Assembly (NCBI RefSeq): GCF_021191705.1
Contig: NZ_JAIWPU010000012.1
Location: 1-64,000 of the forward strand
Direction: 5' to 3'
DNA: 64,000 nucleotides
From: Proluteimonas flavola
GTDB lineage: Bacteria; Pseudomonadota; Gammaproteobacteria; Xanthomonadales; Xanthomonadaceae
Shown: piece by piece, positions 1-10,951 of the stretch
How positions within the stretch are numbered: position 1 is the first letter of the stretch
How the letters are laid out: each line of letters begins with the position of its first letter
Made by a program: the position numbers and the translations under genes
Notes under the pieces: generated by a model
Told to the model about the DNA's origin: nothing
Databases searched by the model: none
What the model saw: the letters and a program-made list of their open reading frames with translations, nothing else

Positions 1-3
1 TTT

Positions 4-49
4 CGCCGGTTTGCAGGCTCGTAGTGGTGCTACGGGCCAAAAACCGGCG
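4..49. repeat. Inverted repeat (long hairpin) at window start
   Basis: CGCCGGTTT at 4-12 pairs with AAACCGGCG at 41-49, and the inner bases (CGTAG/CTACG) can pair as well. A second small hairpin (CGGGCT/AGCCCG) lies near 94-109. Both are downstream of the cbpA stop and could end its transcript, but neither has a T-tract on the minus strand. Confidence 0.4.
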
Positions 50-147
50 GAAGCGCTTCACAACAGCGAAGCTGGTCAATATGGACCGTGCAGCGGGCTT
101 TGCAGCCCGGACGATTTCTGCCGCCCACGCTCCTAGGCAGTCGCCGC

Positions 148-1053
148 CTACTTCTTTCCCACCGCAAACGCATCGCGCAAGGCCTCATAGGCCGCGACCT
201 GCTGCTTGTCCTCCGCGACCGGCGCCTGGATCTCGAGTTCGACGATCTGGTCGCCATCCGCCGCGCCGCCGGTGCCCGGCAGTCCACGACCGCGCAGTCG
301 CAGCTTGCGTCCGGCTTCCGAACGCGCCGGAATCTTCAGGTCCACGCGCCCGCCGAGCGTCGCCACGCTGATCGTGGCGCCGAGTGCGGCGTCCCAGGGC
401 GCGATCGGCAGTGTGTGGATGATGTTGCGGCCATCGACCTCGAAATCGGGATGCGCGGCGTATTCGATTTCCAGCAGCAGATCGCCGCCGTGCTGGCCCT
501 GTCGCGGCAGGCGCACGACCTGCCCCGGGCGGATGCCGCGCGGGATCTTCACCTCGAAGGTCTTGCCCATCACCGGCACGCGCACGCTGTCGCCGCGATG
601 GATCGTCTCCAGCGTCACCGCCAGGCGCGCGCGCGTATCGCCGCGCGGCTGCGGGCCACCGCGACCCGGCTCTTGCGGGCCGGCATAGCCGCCCGCACGC
701 CGGCCGAACATCTGCTCGAAGAAGTCGCTGAAGCCGCCGCCCGCGCCGCCACCGGCGAAGATCTCGTCGAAATCCACGCCGCCCGGTCCGCCGCCGAATC
801 CGCCGGGCGGCGGCTGCACGTCGTCGCCCGGCCGATAGCCGCGCGCACGCAAGCCGTCGTAGGCCTTGCGCTTCTCCGGGTCGCGCAGCGCCTCGTAGGC
901 TTCGTTGACCGACTTGAAGGTGTCTTCCGCGCCCGGCTCCTTGCTGACGTCCGGGTGGTACTTGCGTGCGAGCCGGCGATACGCGGTCTTGATCTCCGCA
1001 TCGCCCGCGTTCGGCTCGACGCCGAGAATCTCGTAGTAATCCTTGAACTGCAT
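148..1053 (-). CDS. cbpA: CbpA-type DnaJ co-chaperone (curved DNA-binding protein)
   Basis: A 301-residue J-domain protein. The N-terminus is a J domain with the HPD tripeptide at about residues 33-35, followed by a Gly/Phe-rich linker (about 75-125) and the two C-terminal beta domains of DnaJ. No CxxCxGxG zinc repeats are present, which separates CbpA from DnaJ. CbpA-type proteins stimulate DnaK ATPase and can bind curved DNA. The open frame extends 30 codons upstream, but the ATG at 1053 starts exactly where the J domain begins ([11 protein letters not shown]). It follows the Hsp20 gene on the same strand after a 138-base gap, so the two probably share a heat-shock promoter. A cbpM partner gene is not seen; the window ends too soon to exclude one. 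Confidence 0.92.
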   Translation of the reverse strand: MQFKDYYEILGVEPNAGDAEIKTAYRRLARKYHPDVSKEPGAEDTFKSVNEAYEALRDPEKRKAYDGLRARGYRPGDDVQPPPGGFGGGPGGVDFDEIFAGGGAGGGFSDFFEQMFGRRAGGYAGPQEPGRGGPQPRGDTRARLAVTLETIHRGDSVRVPVMGKTFEVKIPRGIRPGQVVRLPRQGQHGGDLLLEIEYAAHPDFEVDGRNIIHTLPIAPWDAALGATISVATLGGRVDLKIPARSEAGRKLRLRGRGLPGTGGAADGDQIVELEIQAPVAEDKQQVAAYEALRDAFAVGKK

Positions 1054-1191
1054 CTGTTTTACGTCCGGTGCGGGCCGCGGCCCGTCAGGAATGGAACGCC
1101 ACGATCGGCGACGGCCCGCAGGATACCCGCAGGCCGTCGCCACGTCGTGGGTGCCGCGGCTGCACGAGACGCCGCCGCGGTCGATCGGCCG

Positions 1192-1695
1192 TTACTGGCG
1201 CGTGCCCGCCTTGGGCGCTGTACCGACCTGGATGCGGCGCGGCGTGGACTCGGCGCGCTTGGGGATGCTGATCTCGAGCACGCCGTGATGGCCGCTCGCG
1301 GTGATCGCATCGGCATCGGCGCTGTCGGGCAGCGTGAAACGGCGATGGAAGCGACCGGTGTTGCGCTCGACGCGCGAGAACCGCACCTCGTTGGCTTCGC
1401 CATCCGCGGCATCCTGGATCGCAGGCGCACGCTCACCCTTGAGGCTCAGCACCCCCTTGTCCATCCAGATCTCGACCTGCGCCGGATCGATGCCCGGCAG
1501 GTCGGCGAGGATCACGAAACGCGAGCGCTCCTCGCGGATGTCGACGCGCGGGGTCCACTCGCTGGTGACGACAGACGACGCGTCGGCATCGCCCTGGACG
1601 AACTGCTGGAGGAACTGGCGCATCTCGTCGTGCAGACGCGGCGAGGGATCGCGGCCGGATTGGCGGGCGACGGCGCGGAAGGCTTCATGGCGCAT
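1192..1695 (-). CDS. Hsp20/alpha-crystallin small heat shock protein
   Basis: A 167-residue ATP-independent holdase. The alpha-crystallin domain runs from about residue 48 (TPRVDIREE) through the typical strands LADLPG and LSLKGER to LEISIPKR near residue 150. The ATG at 1695 is chosen because GGAG lies about 8 bases upstream and the sequence before it is not conserved-looking. It is transcribed away from the peroxiredoxin gene; a sigma-32-type promoter lies 48-75 bases upstream. It is followed by cbpA, so the pair forms a small chaperone operon. The family is certain; the client range cannot be told from sequence. Confidence 0.93.
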   Translation of the reverse strand: MRHEAFRAVARQSGRDPSPRLHDEMRQFLQQFVQGDADASSVVTSEWTPRVDIREERSRFVILADLPGIDPAQVEIWMDKGVLSLKGERAPAIQDAADGEANEVRFSRVERNTGRFHRRFTLPDSADADAITASGHHGVLEISIPKRAESTPRRIQVGTAPKAGTRQ

Positions 1696-1742
1696 GGAAT
1701 GACTCCGATCAGGGGCGGCACCAGTGGCCGCGATGGCCCCCG

Positions 1743-1770
1743 ATCTGGGTGCCGACGCAGGGCTTTCAAG
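1743..1770 (-). promoter_or_regulatory. Putative sigma-32 heat-shock promoter of hsp20-cbpA
   Basis: On the minus strand CTTGAAA (1770-1764) is a perfect sigma-32 -35 element. After 13 bases comes ACCCAGAT (1750-1743), which resembles the -10 consensus CCCCATNT with two mismatches. The predicted start is about 40 bases before the Hsp20 ATG. Fit to the downstream genes makes this believable, though it is a motif match only. Confidence 0.6.
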
Positions 1771-1834
1771 CATCGCCACGGCCTCACGCCATGAGCGGCT
1801 AGACTTCCGTTCACCCTCCCCGGAACGCCCCCAC

Positions 1835-2314
1835 ATGACGATCCAGATCGGCGACACGATTCCAGAAGCCACGCTCAAGCACATCCACGACGGCGTGCGC
1901 GTCGTCGACACACCGACGCTGTTCACCGGCAAGCAGGTCGTGCTGTTCGCAGTGCCCGGCGCGTTCACGCCGACCTGCTCGGAACGCCATCTGCCCGGCT
2001 TCGTCGAACACTTCGAGACGTTCCGCAAGCGCGGCATCGACGTGATCTGCATCGCCGTCAACGATCCCTTCGTGATGCAGGCCTGGGGCGAAAGCGTCGG
2101 CGTGCCGGACGGCCTGCAGATGGTGTCCGACGGCAACGGCGATCTGGTCAAGGCGATGGGCCTGGAAATGGACGCCAGCGCCTACGGCATGGGCCTGCGC
2201 GCGAAGCGCTTCGCGCTGTATGCCGACGACGGCGTGGTCAAGCAGTTGTTCGTCGAGGCGCCGGGCGAGTTCAAGGTGTCGTCGGCCGAGCATGTGCTGG
2301 CGAATCTGGGGTGA
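1835..2314 (+). CDS. Peroxiredoxin of the Prx5 (AhpC/TSA) family
   Basis: A 159-residue cytoplasmic thiol peroxidase. The active-site segment PGAFTPTCS places the peroxidatic cysteine at residue 48, with Thr45 in the usual PxxxTxxC motif. The following sequence (GIDVICIAVNDPFVM, WGESVGV) matches bacterial Prx5 or hybrid peroxiredoxins that reduce organic peroxides and H2O2. There is no fused glutaredoxin domain, so it must take electrons from a separate glutaredoxin or thioredoxin. The ATG at 1835 begins just where the family does. It is divergent from hsp20-cbpA, and a hairpin at 2371-2390 follows it. Confidence 0.93.
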   Translation: MTIQIGDTIPEATLKHIHDGVRVVDTPTLFTGKQVVLFAVPGAFTPTCSERHLPGFVEHFETFRKRGIDVICIAVNDPFVMQAWGESVGVPDGLQMVSDGNGDLVKAMGLEMDASAYGMGLRAKRFALYADDGVVKQLFVEAPGEFKVSSAEHVLANLG

Positions 2315-2370
2315 GTGTTGCGCCCTAAAGACCGCGCATCCTCTGGAAACCCCGACACATTTGTATCGTC

Positions 2371-2434
2371 GCCCCAGCGCACGCTGGGGCCCATTCTGAT
2401 CTTGCTGGCCACGCCGTAGATCAACTCAGAATGG
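2371..2434. repeat. Double palindrome, dispersed-repeat type, possible terminator
   Basis: GCCCCAGCG (2371-2379) pairs with CGCTGGGGC (2382-2390). Immediately after, CCATTCTGA (2391-2399) pairs with TCAGAATGG (2426-2434). This arrangement resembles a dispersed intergenic repeat I know from xanthomonad genomes. It sits between the convergent peroxiredoxin and pbpC genes and could terminate both. The rest of 2315-2550 shows nothing else recognisable. Confidence 0.55.
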
Positions 2435-2550
2435 ATGTCAGCTGGACCAGACCTTCGTCTGTTGAGAGCCGCCGGGATGACCGCGGCGGTTCTGATCGAG
2501 GCGAACGCCATCGCGCGGCAGCTCGGCGAAAAGAGCCGAAACGAACGCCC

Positions 2551-4956
2551 CTACTCCGCCACCCGGAACGCCACGCTCCGCCACGCCCCATCATCCGCGA
2601 GCGCGGTCAACGCATGCGCGCCCGGCGTGTCGAATTCGTGCCGCAGCCACTGCGTGCCGCGCGTCTCGCCGATCCATCGCCCGTCGAGCAGCCACTGCAC
2701 GCGCCCCTCGCTGCCGAGCGCGCGCAGTTGCAGGCGCACGCCATGCCTGCTGTTCGGCGGTCGCGCCAGCAGGGTGCCGGGCGTCAGGCCTTCGATGTGC
2801 AGGGCTTCGGCTGCGTCGCGGCCGTCGGGTGCGCAGTCCGGCGACAGCGCGGGCAGTCTCGATGCCTGGCGCGCCGTGGCCGGCAGCCACGGTGCAACGA
2901 GCGCAGGCCAGCGGGCGAGCTCGGCGCTGCGTCGCACGTGCGTCGCGCTGCAGTCGGCCGACAGACGCAGCCCGCTGCCCGCATCGATATCGAAGCGCAC
3001 GATGCCCGCGCCCCAGCGGCGTGCGTCGCGCTCCGGCAAGGTCGGCGGCACGTTGCCGTCGAGCGTCCAGGCATCGCGGCGGCGTTGGCACAGCGCGGCG
3101 GTCTGCGTGTACGCGGCGGTGCCGAGCGGCCAGCAGATCTCGACTTCGCGCACGTTGCGCGGTGGCGGCGTGCGCATTGCATCGGCGCGATCGCGCGGCA
3201 GGCTGTCGACGGTTTCGAACAGCAACGGCAATGCGGTCACCGCGCCGTACTGGCCCGGCAGCGGCGTGCCGTCCGGTCGTCCGACCCACACGCCGACCGT
3301 GTAGCGCTGCGTGCCGCCGATCGCCCAGGCGTCGCGGTAGCCGTAGCTGGTGCCGGTCTTCCACGACACGCGCGGACGGCCGCCGGTATCGAAGGTCTCG
3401 ACGCGCTCACCGGGGCGCGGATTCGATTCGAGGATCTCGCGCACGATCCACGCCGCGCCCGGCGACATCAGCCTGCGTTCGACCAACGGCGCCTCCGGCG
3501 TCAGGCGCACGCGCCCGGCAATACCGTCGCGATGCAGCGCGGCATGCGCACCGACCAGTTGTTCCAGCGTCGCGCCGGTGCCGCCGAGGATCAGCGACAG
3601 GTTCGGCGCCGCGCCACGCGGAAAACGCAAGGTCACGCCGGCGTTGTCGAGCCGCGCCGCGAAGCGTGAGGGTCCCACACGATCGAGCAGATCGACAGCC
3701 GGCACGTTGAGCGACAGCCGCAACGCGTCGTCGGCCGCGACCGGTCCGTTGAACGCGGCATCGAAGTTGCCGGGGCGGTAGCCGTCGAACGACTGCGGCG
3801 CATCGCTCAGCAGACTGCCGGCATGGATCAGGCCGTCGTCGAGCGCCATGCCGTAGAGGAAGGGCTTGAGCGTGGAACCCGGCGAGCGCCACGCGCGGAC
3901 CATGTCGACATGCCCGAGCCGCGCGCGATCGCCGAACGCGACCGAACCCACATAGGCCTGCGCCTCCAATGTACGGTTGTCGACGACCAGCAACGCGGCC
4001 GACGTGCGATCGGGCAGTTGCGAGAAGTAGCTCGAGACGCGCTGCTCGAGCACCCGCTGCAGGCCGATGTCGATCGTCGATGCGATGCGCGCCTGCCGCG
4101 GCGCCGACCCGCGCAGACGCTGCGCGAGCAAGGCGGCATGCATCGGCTGGCGCAGGCTGCGCGCAACGACCGCTTCCACCTTGGCATCGTCAACATCGGC
4201 GCGCGACCACACGCCCAGCGTCGCCATGCGCGCCAACACCTTGTCGCGCGCGGCGCGCGCCGCTTCTGGTTCGCGGTCCGGGCGCAGACGGCTCGGCGCC
4301 TGCGGCAACACGGCGAGCAGCGCGGCCTCGGCATGCGACAGCTGCAAGGCCGGCTTGCCGAGGTAGGCCCAGCTTGCCGCCTCGACGCCTTCGATGGTGC
4401 CGCCGAACGGCGCGCGCGTCAGATACAGCGCGAGGATCTCGTCCTTGGACAGATGCACCTCGAGCTGCACCGCGCGCAGCATCTGCACCAGCTTGCCGCC
4501 CAGGGTGCGTCCACGCGGCTGCGGGTCGAGGATGCGCGCGACCTGCATCGTCAGCGTCGAACCACCGGAGACGATGCGGCCGCCGCGCGTCCATTGCCCG
4601 GCCGCGCGTGCGAGCGCCCAGGGATTGATGCCCGGATGCCGGCGGAACCAGCGGTCCTCGTAGCCGAGCAACGCCTGCAGATACAGCGGCGACACGGTGC
4701 CGGGCGTTGCCGGATGCCGCCACATGCCATCGGCATCGGCGAATGCGCGCAGCGGCGTGCCGTCGCGTGCGACCACGACCACGCTGGTGTCGGCATGCGT
4801 CGGCAACTGCGGCGGGAACGCCAGGTCGAGCACCAGCAGCGTCAGCAGCAAGGTGACCGTGCCCCAGCGCAGGACCGCGAGCGCGGCGCGGCGCAGACGC
4901 CTGGCGCGTTCAGTGGACAGGCGACGCCTCCCTTCCGTGTATGGACGCCTGCACAT
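2551..4956 (-). CDS. pbpC: Penicillin-binding protein 1C (bifunctional glycosyltransferase/transpeptidase)
   Basis: An 801-residue class A PBP anchored by one membrane segment (about residues 24-46). The glycosyltransferase domain has catalytic Glu100 in the YEDRWFRRHPG motif and GGSTLTMQ near 131-138. The transpeptidase domain has SxxK with Ser361 (STLKPF), an SLN motif (SLNVPAVD) and KTGTSYG. The C-terminal domain from about residue 700 matches the BiPBP_C module of PBP1C. It polymerises and may crosslink peptidoglycan at the inner membrane's periplasmic face. The start is uncertain: ATG at 4956 overlaps the kinase gene by 47 bases and has no clear ribosome site, while GGAAGGGAGG lies just upstream of an in-frame CTG 12 codons later. 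It is the last gene of the exporter/two-component series. Confidence 0.93.
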   Translation of the reverse strand: MCRRPYTEGRRRLSTERARRLRRAALAVLRWGTVTLLLTLLVLDLAFPPQLPTHADTSVVVVARDGTPLRAFADADGMWRHPATPGTVSPLYLQALLGYEDRWFRRHPGINPWALARAAGQWTRGGRIVSGGSTLTMQVARILDPQPRGRTLGGKLVQMLRAVQLEVHLSKDEILALYLTRAPFGGTIEGVEAASWAYLGKPALQLSHAEAALLAVLPQAPSRLRPDREPEAARAARDKVLARMATLGVWSRADVDDAKVEAVVARSLRQPMHAALLAQRLRGSAPRQARIASTIDIGLQRVLEQRVSSYFSQLPDRTSAALLVVDNRTLEAQAYVGSVAFGDRARLGHVDMVRAWRSPGSTLKPFLYGMALDDGLIHAGSLLSDAPQSFDGYRPGNFDAAFNGPVAADDALRLSLNVPAVDLLDRVGPSRFAARLDNAGVTLRFPRGAAPNLSLILGGTGATLEQLVGAHAALHRDGIAGRVRLTPEAPLVERRLMSPGAAWIVREILESNPRPGERVETFDTGGRPRVSWKTGTSYGYRDAWAIGGTQRYTVGVWVGRPDGTPLPGQYGAVTALPLLFETVDSLPRDRADAMRTPPPRNVREVEICWPLGTAAYTQTAALCQRRRDAWTLDGNVPPTLPERDARRWGAGIVRFDIDAGSGLRLSADCSATHVRRSAELARWPALVAPWLPATARQASRLPALSPDCAPDGRDAAEALHIEGLTPGTLLARPPNSRHGVRLQLRALGSEGRVQWLLDGRWIGETRGTQWLRHEFDTPGAHALTALADDGAWRSVAFRVAE

Positions 4957-6258
4957 CGCACCGCGGCAGGCGCAGGCAGGCGACGCTGCCCGGCATGTCC
5001 GCGCGCGGCAGCAACTGCAGGCTGCCCGACTGGGATTCGACGATCTGGCGAGACAGCACCAGGCCGATGCCGGAACCGCCCGGCTTGGTGGTGAAGAACG
5101 GCACGAACAGGTTGTCGCTCGGCGGCAGCCCGGGGCCCCGGTCCGCGATGTCGATCCGGACGCAGCCGTCTTCCGCGCTGCAGGTCACCTCGACGATGCC
5201 GCCGCCGGCATCGGCCTCCTGGGCATTGCGCAGCAGGTTGATCAGCACCTGTTCGAGCTGGTCGGCATCCGCCACGACCTGCAGCCCGGGCGCAGGATGG
5301 ACGCGTATCCGCGCATCGTCGAGCAGGTGGCGGACGCGTTGCAGCGCGTGGTCGAGCACGACCGGCGCGAGGACGGGGGACGGGAGACGCGCAAGACGTG
5401 CATAGCCGCCGAGAAAGCGTTGCAGCGCATCGCTGCGCTGGCCGATCAAGGACAGGGCGTCGCAGGCATCCTGGCGGTCTTCAGCCTCCATCGGCGTTCC
5501 GGCCGTCGGCAGCAGGCGCTGCACGGTGTCGGCCATCGACGCGATGGGCGTCAGCGAATTGTTGATCTCGTGACTGAGCACGCGCAGCAGCCGTCTGAAG
5601 GCCTGCGCCTCCTCTTCGCGCAGCGCGCGTTCCATCGGCTGCATCACCAGCAGACGGCCGGCCTGGCTGCGGCTGCGCAATGCGGCGTGGCTGACCTGCC
5701 AGCGTCCGACCTGTCCACCGAAACGATGCGCATGCAGCGCACCATTGGGCAGCGCGAACAGATGCGCCAGGCCGAGTGCGTCGGCATCGCACCCCAGCAG
5801 TGCGGTCGCCGGCTGTCCCAGCAGGCGCTCGCCTGCGGGATTGACCATGCGCAGGCGGGTGTCCTGCTCGAAGACGAAGACTGCGCCGTCGAGCATCGCC
5901 AGCGTCTTGCCCAGCAGTTGCAGGCTCTCGTGCACCTCGCGGCGCTCGTCCTGCAGGTGCAGGGCCAGGCGATTGAAGGCCTCCGCCAGTTGCACGTCGG
6001 CCGGTCTGCCGATCGCCGCCGCGCGCTGGCTGTAGTCGCCCTCGCGCAGGGCGTCGACCAGACTGCCGAGCGTCGCCAGGGCGCGGCGGGCACCCGCAAC
6101 CTGCCACCCGGCCATGGCACAGGTCAGCCCGACCACCAGCACCGGCATCCACACGCGCGCCGCGCCCTGCGGTACGCCGGCGACCAGCACGATGCACAGC
6201 GCCGCCAGCGCCGGCAGCGACACCAGCAGAACGCGCCACGTCGGCAGCGCCGCGCCCT

Positions 6259-6262
<4 letters not shown>
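4910..6262 (-). CDS. NtrB-type sensor histidine kinase
   Basis: A 450-residue membrane kinase. Two hydrophobic segments (about residues 10-30 and 38-56) enclose a very short external loop, so it probably senses in the membrane or cytoplasm. A HAMP-like and a PAS-like region (about 60-210) follow. The H-box is SHEINNSLTPI with phospho-acceptor His231, followed by an HATPase_c domain with NLLRNAQEA, DRGPGLP and GSGIGL. The start is inferred as TTG at 6262, which overlaps the regulator's stop (TTGA) and has GGGAG about 10 bases upstream; no ATG or GTG lies in a sensible place. It is cotranscribed with the NtrC-class regulator, its obvious partner. Confidence 0.88.
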
Positions 6263-7647
<1,385 letters not shown>

Positions 7648-7717
7648 GGCGGAAGTCTAGTCGGTCGCGTCCGCCGACTTGGCGCACGCGACGCTTGCGG
7701 ACGGAAACGGACGCGTT

Positions 7718-8467
7718 TCAATCCGCCGATGCCCTCGCGGCCGGCAGTTGCTGGATGATCTCGCCCGCCTCATCCATGAACTGCAGCATGGGCTCTCCTT
7801 CCGGTGTCACCAGCATCATGATGCGCGGACGGCCGCCGGCATCGGCCAGGACCACGGCCGAGGAGTCGCCAACGGTCCTGCCGATGAACAGACGCTTGGT
7901 CTGCTGCCCACCCGCCTGCTTCCAGCGCGCGAGCAGCGTGTCCTTGTTCGGTCCGGGCGCCGCCTGCTGATAGGCCTCCCACAACGGGCCGTAGTCCTTG
8001 ACCAGGCCCCTGTCGAATACGGTCAGCCCGGTTTCCATCCGACCGTTGCCCTCGTACTGGTGCAACGCCAGTTGCTGGTCGCCGCCGTAACGGTCCTTCG
8101 ACAGATGCACGCCGCCTCGCGGTGTGCCGTCCGGGCCCAGACTGCCGTCGTAGATCAGGCCGCCGACTTCGTCCCCCTCGGCGTTGTAGAACGCCATGCC
8201 GGGGCGATCGTCGCCACTGCGCGTGGCTTCCCTGCCGTCGATGACCGGGCCCGGCAGGCGACCGCGTCCCGCCAGCACCATCGCGCGCGATCCGTCGGGA
8301 TTGCGCACGTTGATGCGTTCGACATCGAGTTCGGTGAAGCGCGCCTTCTGCGTGTTGGATGCCGCGCCGGCCAGGACGATGCCCGCGGCGCAGATGCACA
8401 GCGCCGCGATTGCCAGACGCAGCAGGCGGTTCTGGCGGCGCAGGTGGTGGATGACGTCGGTGGACAT
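7718..8467 (-). CDS. Unrecognised membrane-anchored protein
   Basis: A 249-residue protein I do not recognise. A short basic N-terminus (HHLRRQNRLLRLA) is followed by one hydrophobic segment, about residues 17-37 (AIAALCICAAGIVLAGAA), and then a soluble, charged domain presumably in the periplasm. That domain contains repeated motifs: NVRNPDGSRAMVLAGRG, GMAFYNAEGDEVGGLIYDG and, near the end, a similar strand pattern ending in FMDEAGEIIQQLPA. This suggests beta-rich repeats rather than an enzyme; no catalytic motif is visible. It lies between the duplicated permease and the response regulator on the same strand with short gaps, so it is likely an accessory or sensing part of the exporter system. 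Confidence 0.75.
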   Translation of the reverse strand: MSTDVIHHLRRQNRLLRLAIAALCICAAGIVLAGAASNTQKARFTELDVERINVRNPDGSRAMVLAGRGRLPGPVIDGREATRSGDDRPGMAFYNAEGDEVGGLIYDGSLGPDGTPRGGVHLSKDRYGGDQQLALHQYEGNGRMETGLTVFDRGLVKDYGPLWEAYQQAAPGPNKDTLLARWKQAGGQQTKRLFIGRTVGDSSAVVLADAGGRPRIMMLVTPEGEPMLQFMDEAGEIIQQLPAARASAD

Positions 8468-8518
8468 GGCTGACGGGTTCCTCGTGGATGCAGTGGAAGG
8501 GTCGGGGTGTCGCGCCGC

Positions 8519-10951
8519 TCAGGTACGCAGTGCCTGCATCGGCGGCACCCGCGCGGCGCGCAAGGCCGGCACCAGCGATGCCAGCGCACCGGTCAGCGCC
8601 AGCACGAGCAGCACCAGGGTGATCGCGAGCGGATCGGCGGCCTCGACCCCGAACAGGAAGCCCTGCAGCACGCGCGACCCTGCCAGCGCGACCGTCAGGC
8701 CGATCGCCAGGCCAAGGGCGATCTGTCGGCCGCTTTCGAACAGGACCTGCCGCAGCAGCCGCGCCGGCGGTGCGCCGAGCGCTGCGCGTACCCCGAACTC
8801 GTGCCGACGCGCCGCGACCGAAGTTGCCATCACCGCGTACAGGCCGACGCAGGCCAGCAGCAGCGCCAGCGCCGCGAACAGGCCGACCAGTAGCAGGGCG
8901 AGTTTCTGCTGGCTGGTGGTGGACGCGACCAGGGCATCCATCGTCTGCAGCCCGGAAATCGGCTGCTGCGGGGCGACATCGCCCACGGCCTCGCGCAGGG
9001 CGGCTTCGTCCGCCACCAGACTTCCGGCCTGCGTCCGCACCGCGTACGTCAGGGCGCCGAACGTACGCAGCAGCTCCCAGGTGTCCTGCGACATCTGCGT
9101 CAACGGCGTGTAGACGATCGGGGGGGCGGGTTCGCCTGGTCCATGCTGGCGCACGTCGCCGACGACGCCGACCACGCGCATCGGCACCTGCCCGTCCGCC
9201 TCCGTCACGATCACCACCTGGCCGAGCGCCTGCCCGTCGAAGTAGCGTTCGGCGAATACGCGGCTGACCAGGCAGACCCGCTCGCCGCCGGCCACGTCGT
9301 CGTCGTCGAACGCCCTGCCGGCGAGCAGCGGAATGCCGAACACCTCAAGGAAGCCGGGCGTCTGCAGGCGGTATTGCACGGTCGCCACGCGGCCATCGGC
9401 CAGCGTCACGCCGAAATTGAGCTGGCTCGCGGTCGGTGGATTGGTGGACGCTCCAACCGCGGTGACGCCGGGCATGGCGCGGATCCGTTCGACGATGCGC
9501 CGCGTCTGTGCGACCGCCTGTTCGATCTGCAGGTGCCGCGCCTTGACCGGCATCAGTTCGAACAGCGTGACCGACGCGGTTTCGAACCCCATCGGAACCG
9601 CTTCGAGCTTCTGGAGACTGCGCGTGAACAGGGCCGCGCTCACCAGCAGCACCACGGCGATGGCGACCTGTGCGACCACGAGTGCGCGACCGAAGCGACC
9701 CGAGGCACGGCTCCATCCCGAACGCCCGCCGCCCACCAGCTCCGCGGCCAACCGGATCCGCCGCATCCGCATCATGCCCGTCATCGCGGCGATCACGGCC
9801 GTCAGTACGCCCGCCGACAATGCGAAGACGAGGCCCGTCGGTTCGAGCCCGGCCGTCCCGCCGCGCATCCAGTCGCCGGGGACGAGGCCGCCCAGCGTCC
9901 GCAGGCCCAGCCAGGCCATCAGCAGGCCGATGACACTGCCGAGCGCGCCGATCAGCAGGCCTTCGGACAGCGCCGGCAATGCGAGCCGCCGCGCGTTGGC
10001 GCCCAGCGCCAGGCGGACAGCGGCGTCGTGGCGGCGCCCCAGTGCGCGCAGGACCATCAGGCTCGTGAGATTGATCACCGCGATCGCGAGCACGCAGATG
10101 GCGGCGCCGAAGAAGAGCCAGAGACTCGTGCCGGATCGGGACATGAACACGCTCGACTTGAGCGGCAGCGCATTGGGCGGATGCTGCTCCAGCGCCTGGC
10201 GCCGCCCGTCACTGGCGCCCGCGTCCGCGAGCTCGACCCGCCCGATCACCGACGCTGCCTCCGCGGACGCCTCGTCGAGCCCAACACCGGAACGGAGGCG
10301 CCCGATCAACAGTTCGTTGTAGGACAGTTCGGTGGTGTTCGGGTCCAGTTGCAGCGGCTGGATGATGTCGAATCCGCTCGGCCACTGGAACGCCGCCGGC
10401 AGTACGCCGACGACCTGCACGCCGCGGCCTTCCAGTTGCAGGGTCTGGCCGACGATGGCGGGATCTCCATCGAAGAACCGCTGCCAGAAGGCATGGCCCA
10501 GAATGATCGCCTGCGGACCGTTCGGACGGACTTCGTCCTCACTGAAATTGCGGCCTACCGCCATCGGCAGTCGCAGCGTCTCCAGGAAGCCGCGATCGGC
10601 GGAGATCGAGCTGATCACGCCGCTCTGCTCGCCGCGCGCGATGTTGGCGGGAATCGCCCAGGTGCGCGCCATGCCGACCGATACCAGCGACCGCATGTTC
10701 CGCGCCGGCGCCAGATACGCCGGTGCGGCCTGGTTGACGCGCGCATCGTAGGGGCGACCGATCGTCACCAGCCGCTCGGATTCGGGAAACGGCAGCGGCT
10801 TGAGCAACGCCTGGTCGATCAGCGAGAACACCGCGGTGGAGGTGGCCACGCCGAGTGCCAGGGTGACTACCGCCAGCATCAGATAGCCGGGCCGCCGCAG
10901 CAGGCCGCGCCAGGCCTGGCGGGCTTCGTTCCAGACGATCGATGCACTCAC
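8519..10951 (-). CDS. MacB/FtsX-like ABC transporter permease, duplicated-core (ADOP) type
   Basis: An 810-residue inner-membrane protein with two copies of the MacB periplasmic-core plus FtsX transmembrane unit. The first unit begins with a membrane segment near residues 22-42 and a periplasmic region. FtsX segments lie around 270-420, and a second set starts with LVVAQVAIAVVLLVSAALF and ends near the C-terminus (LVLLVLALTGALASLVPALRA). MacB-type permeases do not move substrate through the membrane but drive periplasmic export by mechanotransmission. No ATPase domain is fused; the separate ATPase gene is next to it. The GTG at 10951 is chosen because it overlaps the ATPase stop codon (GTGA), the usual sign of translational coupling. 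Confidence 0.87.
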   Translation of the reverse strand: MSASIVWNEARQAWRGLLRRPGYLMLAVVTLALGVATSTAVFSLIDQALLKPLPFPESERLVTIGRPYDARVNQAAPAYLAPARNMRSLVSVGMARTWAIPANIARGEQSGVISSISADRGFLETLRLPMAVGRNFSEDEVRPNGPQAIILGHAFWQRFFDGDPAIVGQTLQLEGRGVQVVGVLPAAFQWPSGFDIIQPLQLDPNTTELSYNELLIGRLRSGVGLDEASAEAASVIGRVELADAGASDGRRQALEQHPPNALPLKSSVFMSRSGTSLWLFFGAAICVLAIAVINLTSLMVLRALGRRHDAAVRLALGANARRLALPALSEGLLIGALGSVIGLLMAWLGLRTLGGLVPGDWMRGGTAGLEPTGLVFALSAGVLTAVIAAMTGMMRMRRIRLAAELVGGGRSGWSRASGRFGRALVVAQVAIAVVLLVSAALFTRSLQKLEAVPMGFETASVTLFELMPVKARHLQIEQAVAQTRRIVERIRAMPGVTAVGASTNPPTASQLNFGVTLADGRVATVQYRLQTPGFLEVFGIPLLAGRAFDDDDVAGGERVCLVSRVFAERYFDGQALGQVVIVTEADGQVPMRVVGVVGDVRQHGPGEPAPPIVYTPLTQMSQDTWELLRTFGALTYAVRTQAGSLVADEAALREAVGDVAPQQPISGLQTMDALVASTTSQQKLALLLVGLFAALALLLACVGLYAVMATSVAARRHEFGVRAALGAPPARLLRQVLFESGRQIALGLAIGLTVALAGSRVLQGFLFGVEAADPLAITLVLLVLALTGALASLVPALRAARVPPMQALRT

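Noticed and set aside
7670..7700. A plus-strand TTGGCGCACGCGACGC resembling a sigma-54 promoter
   Set aside because: The -24 box is poor and no plus-strand gene lies downstream.
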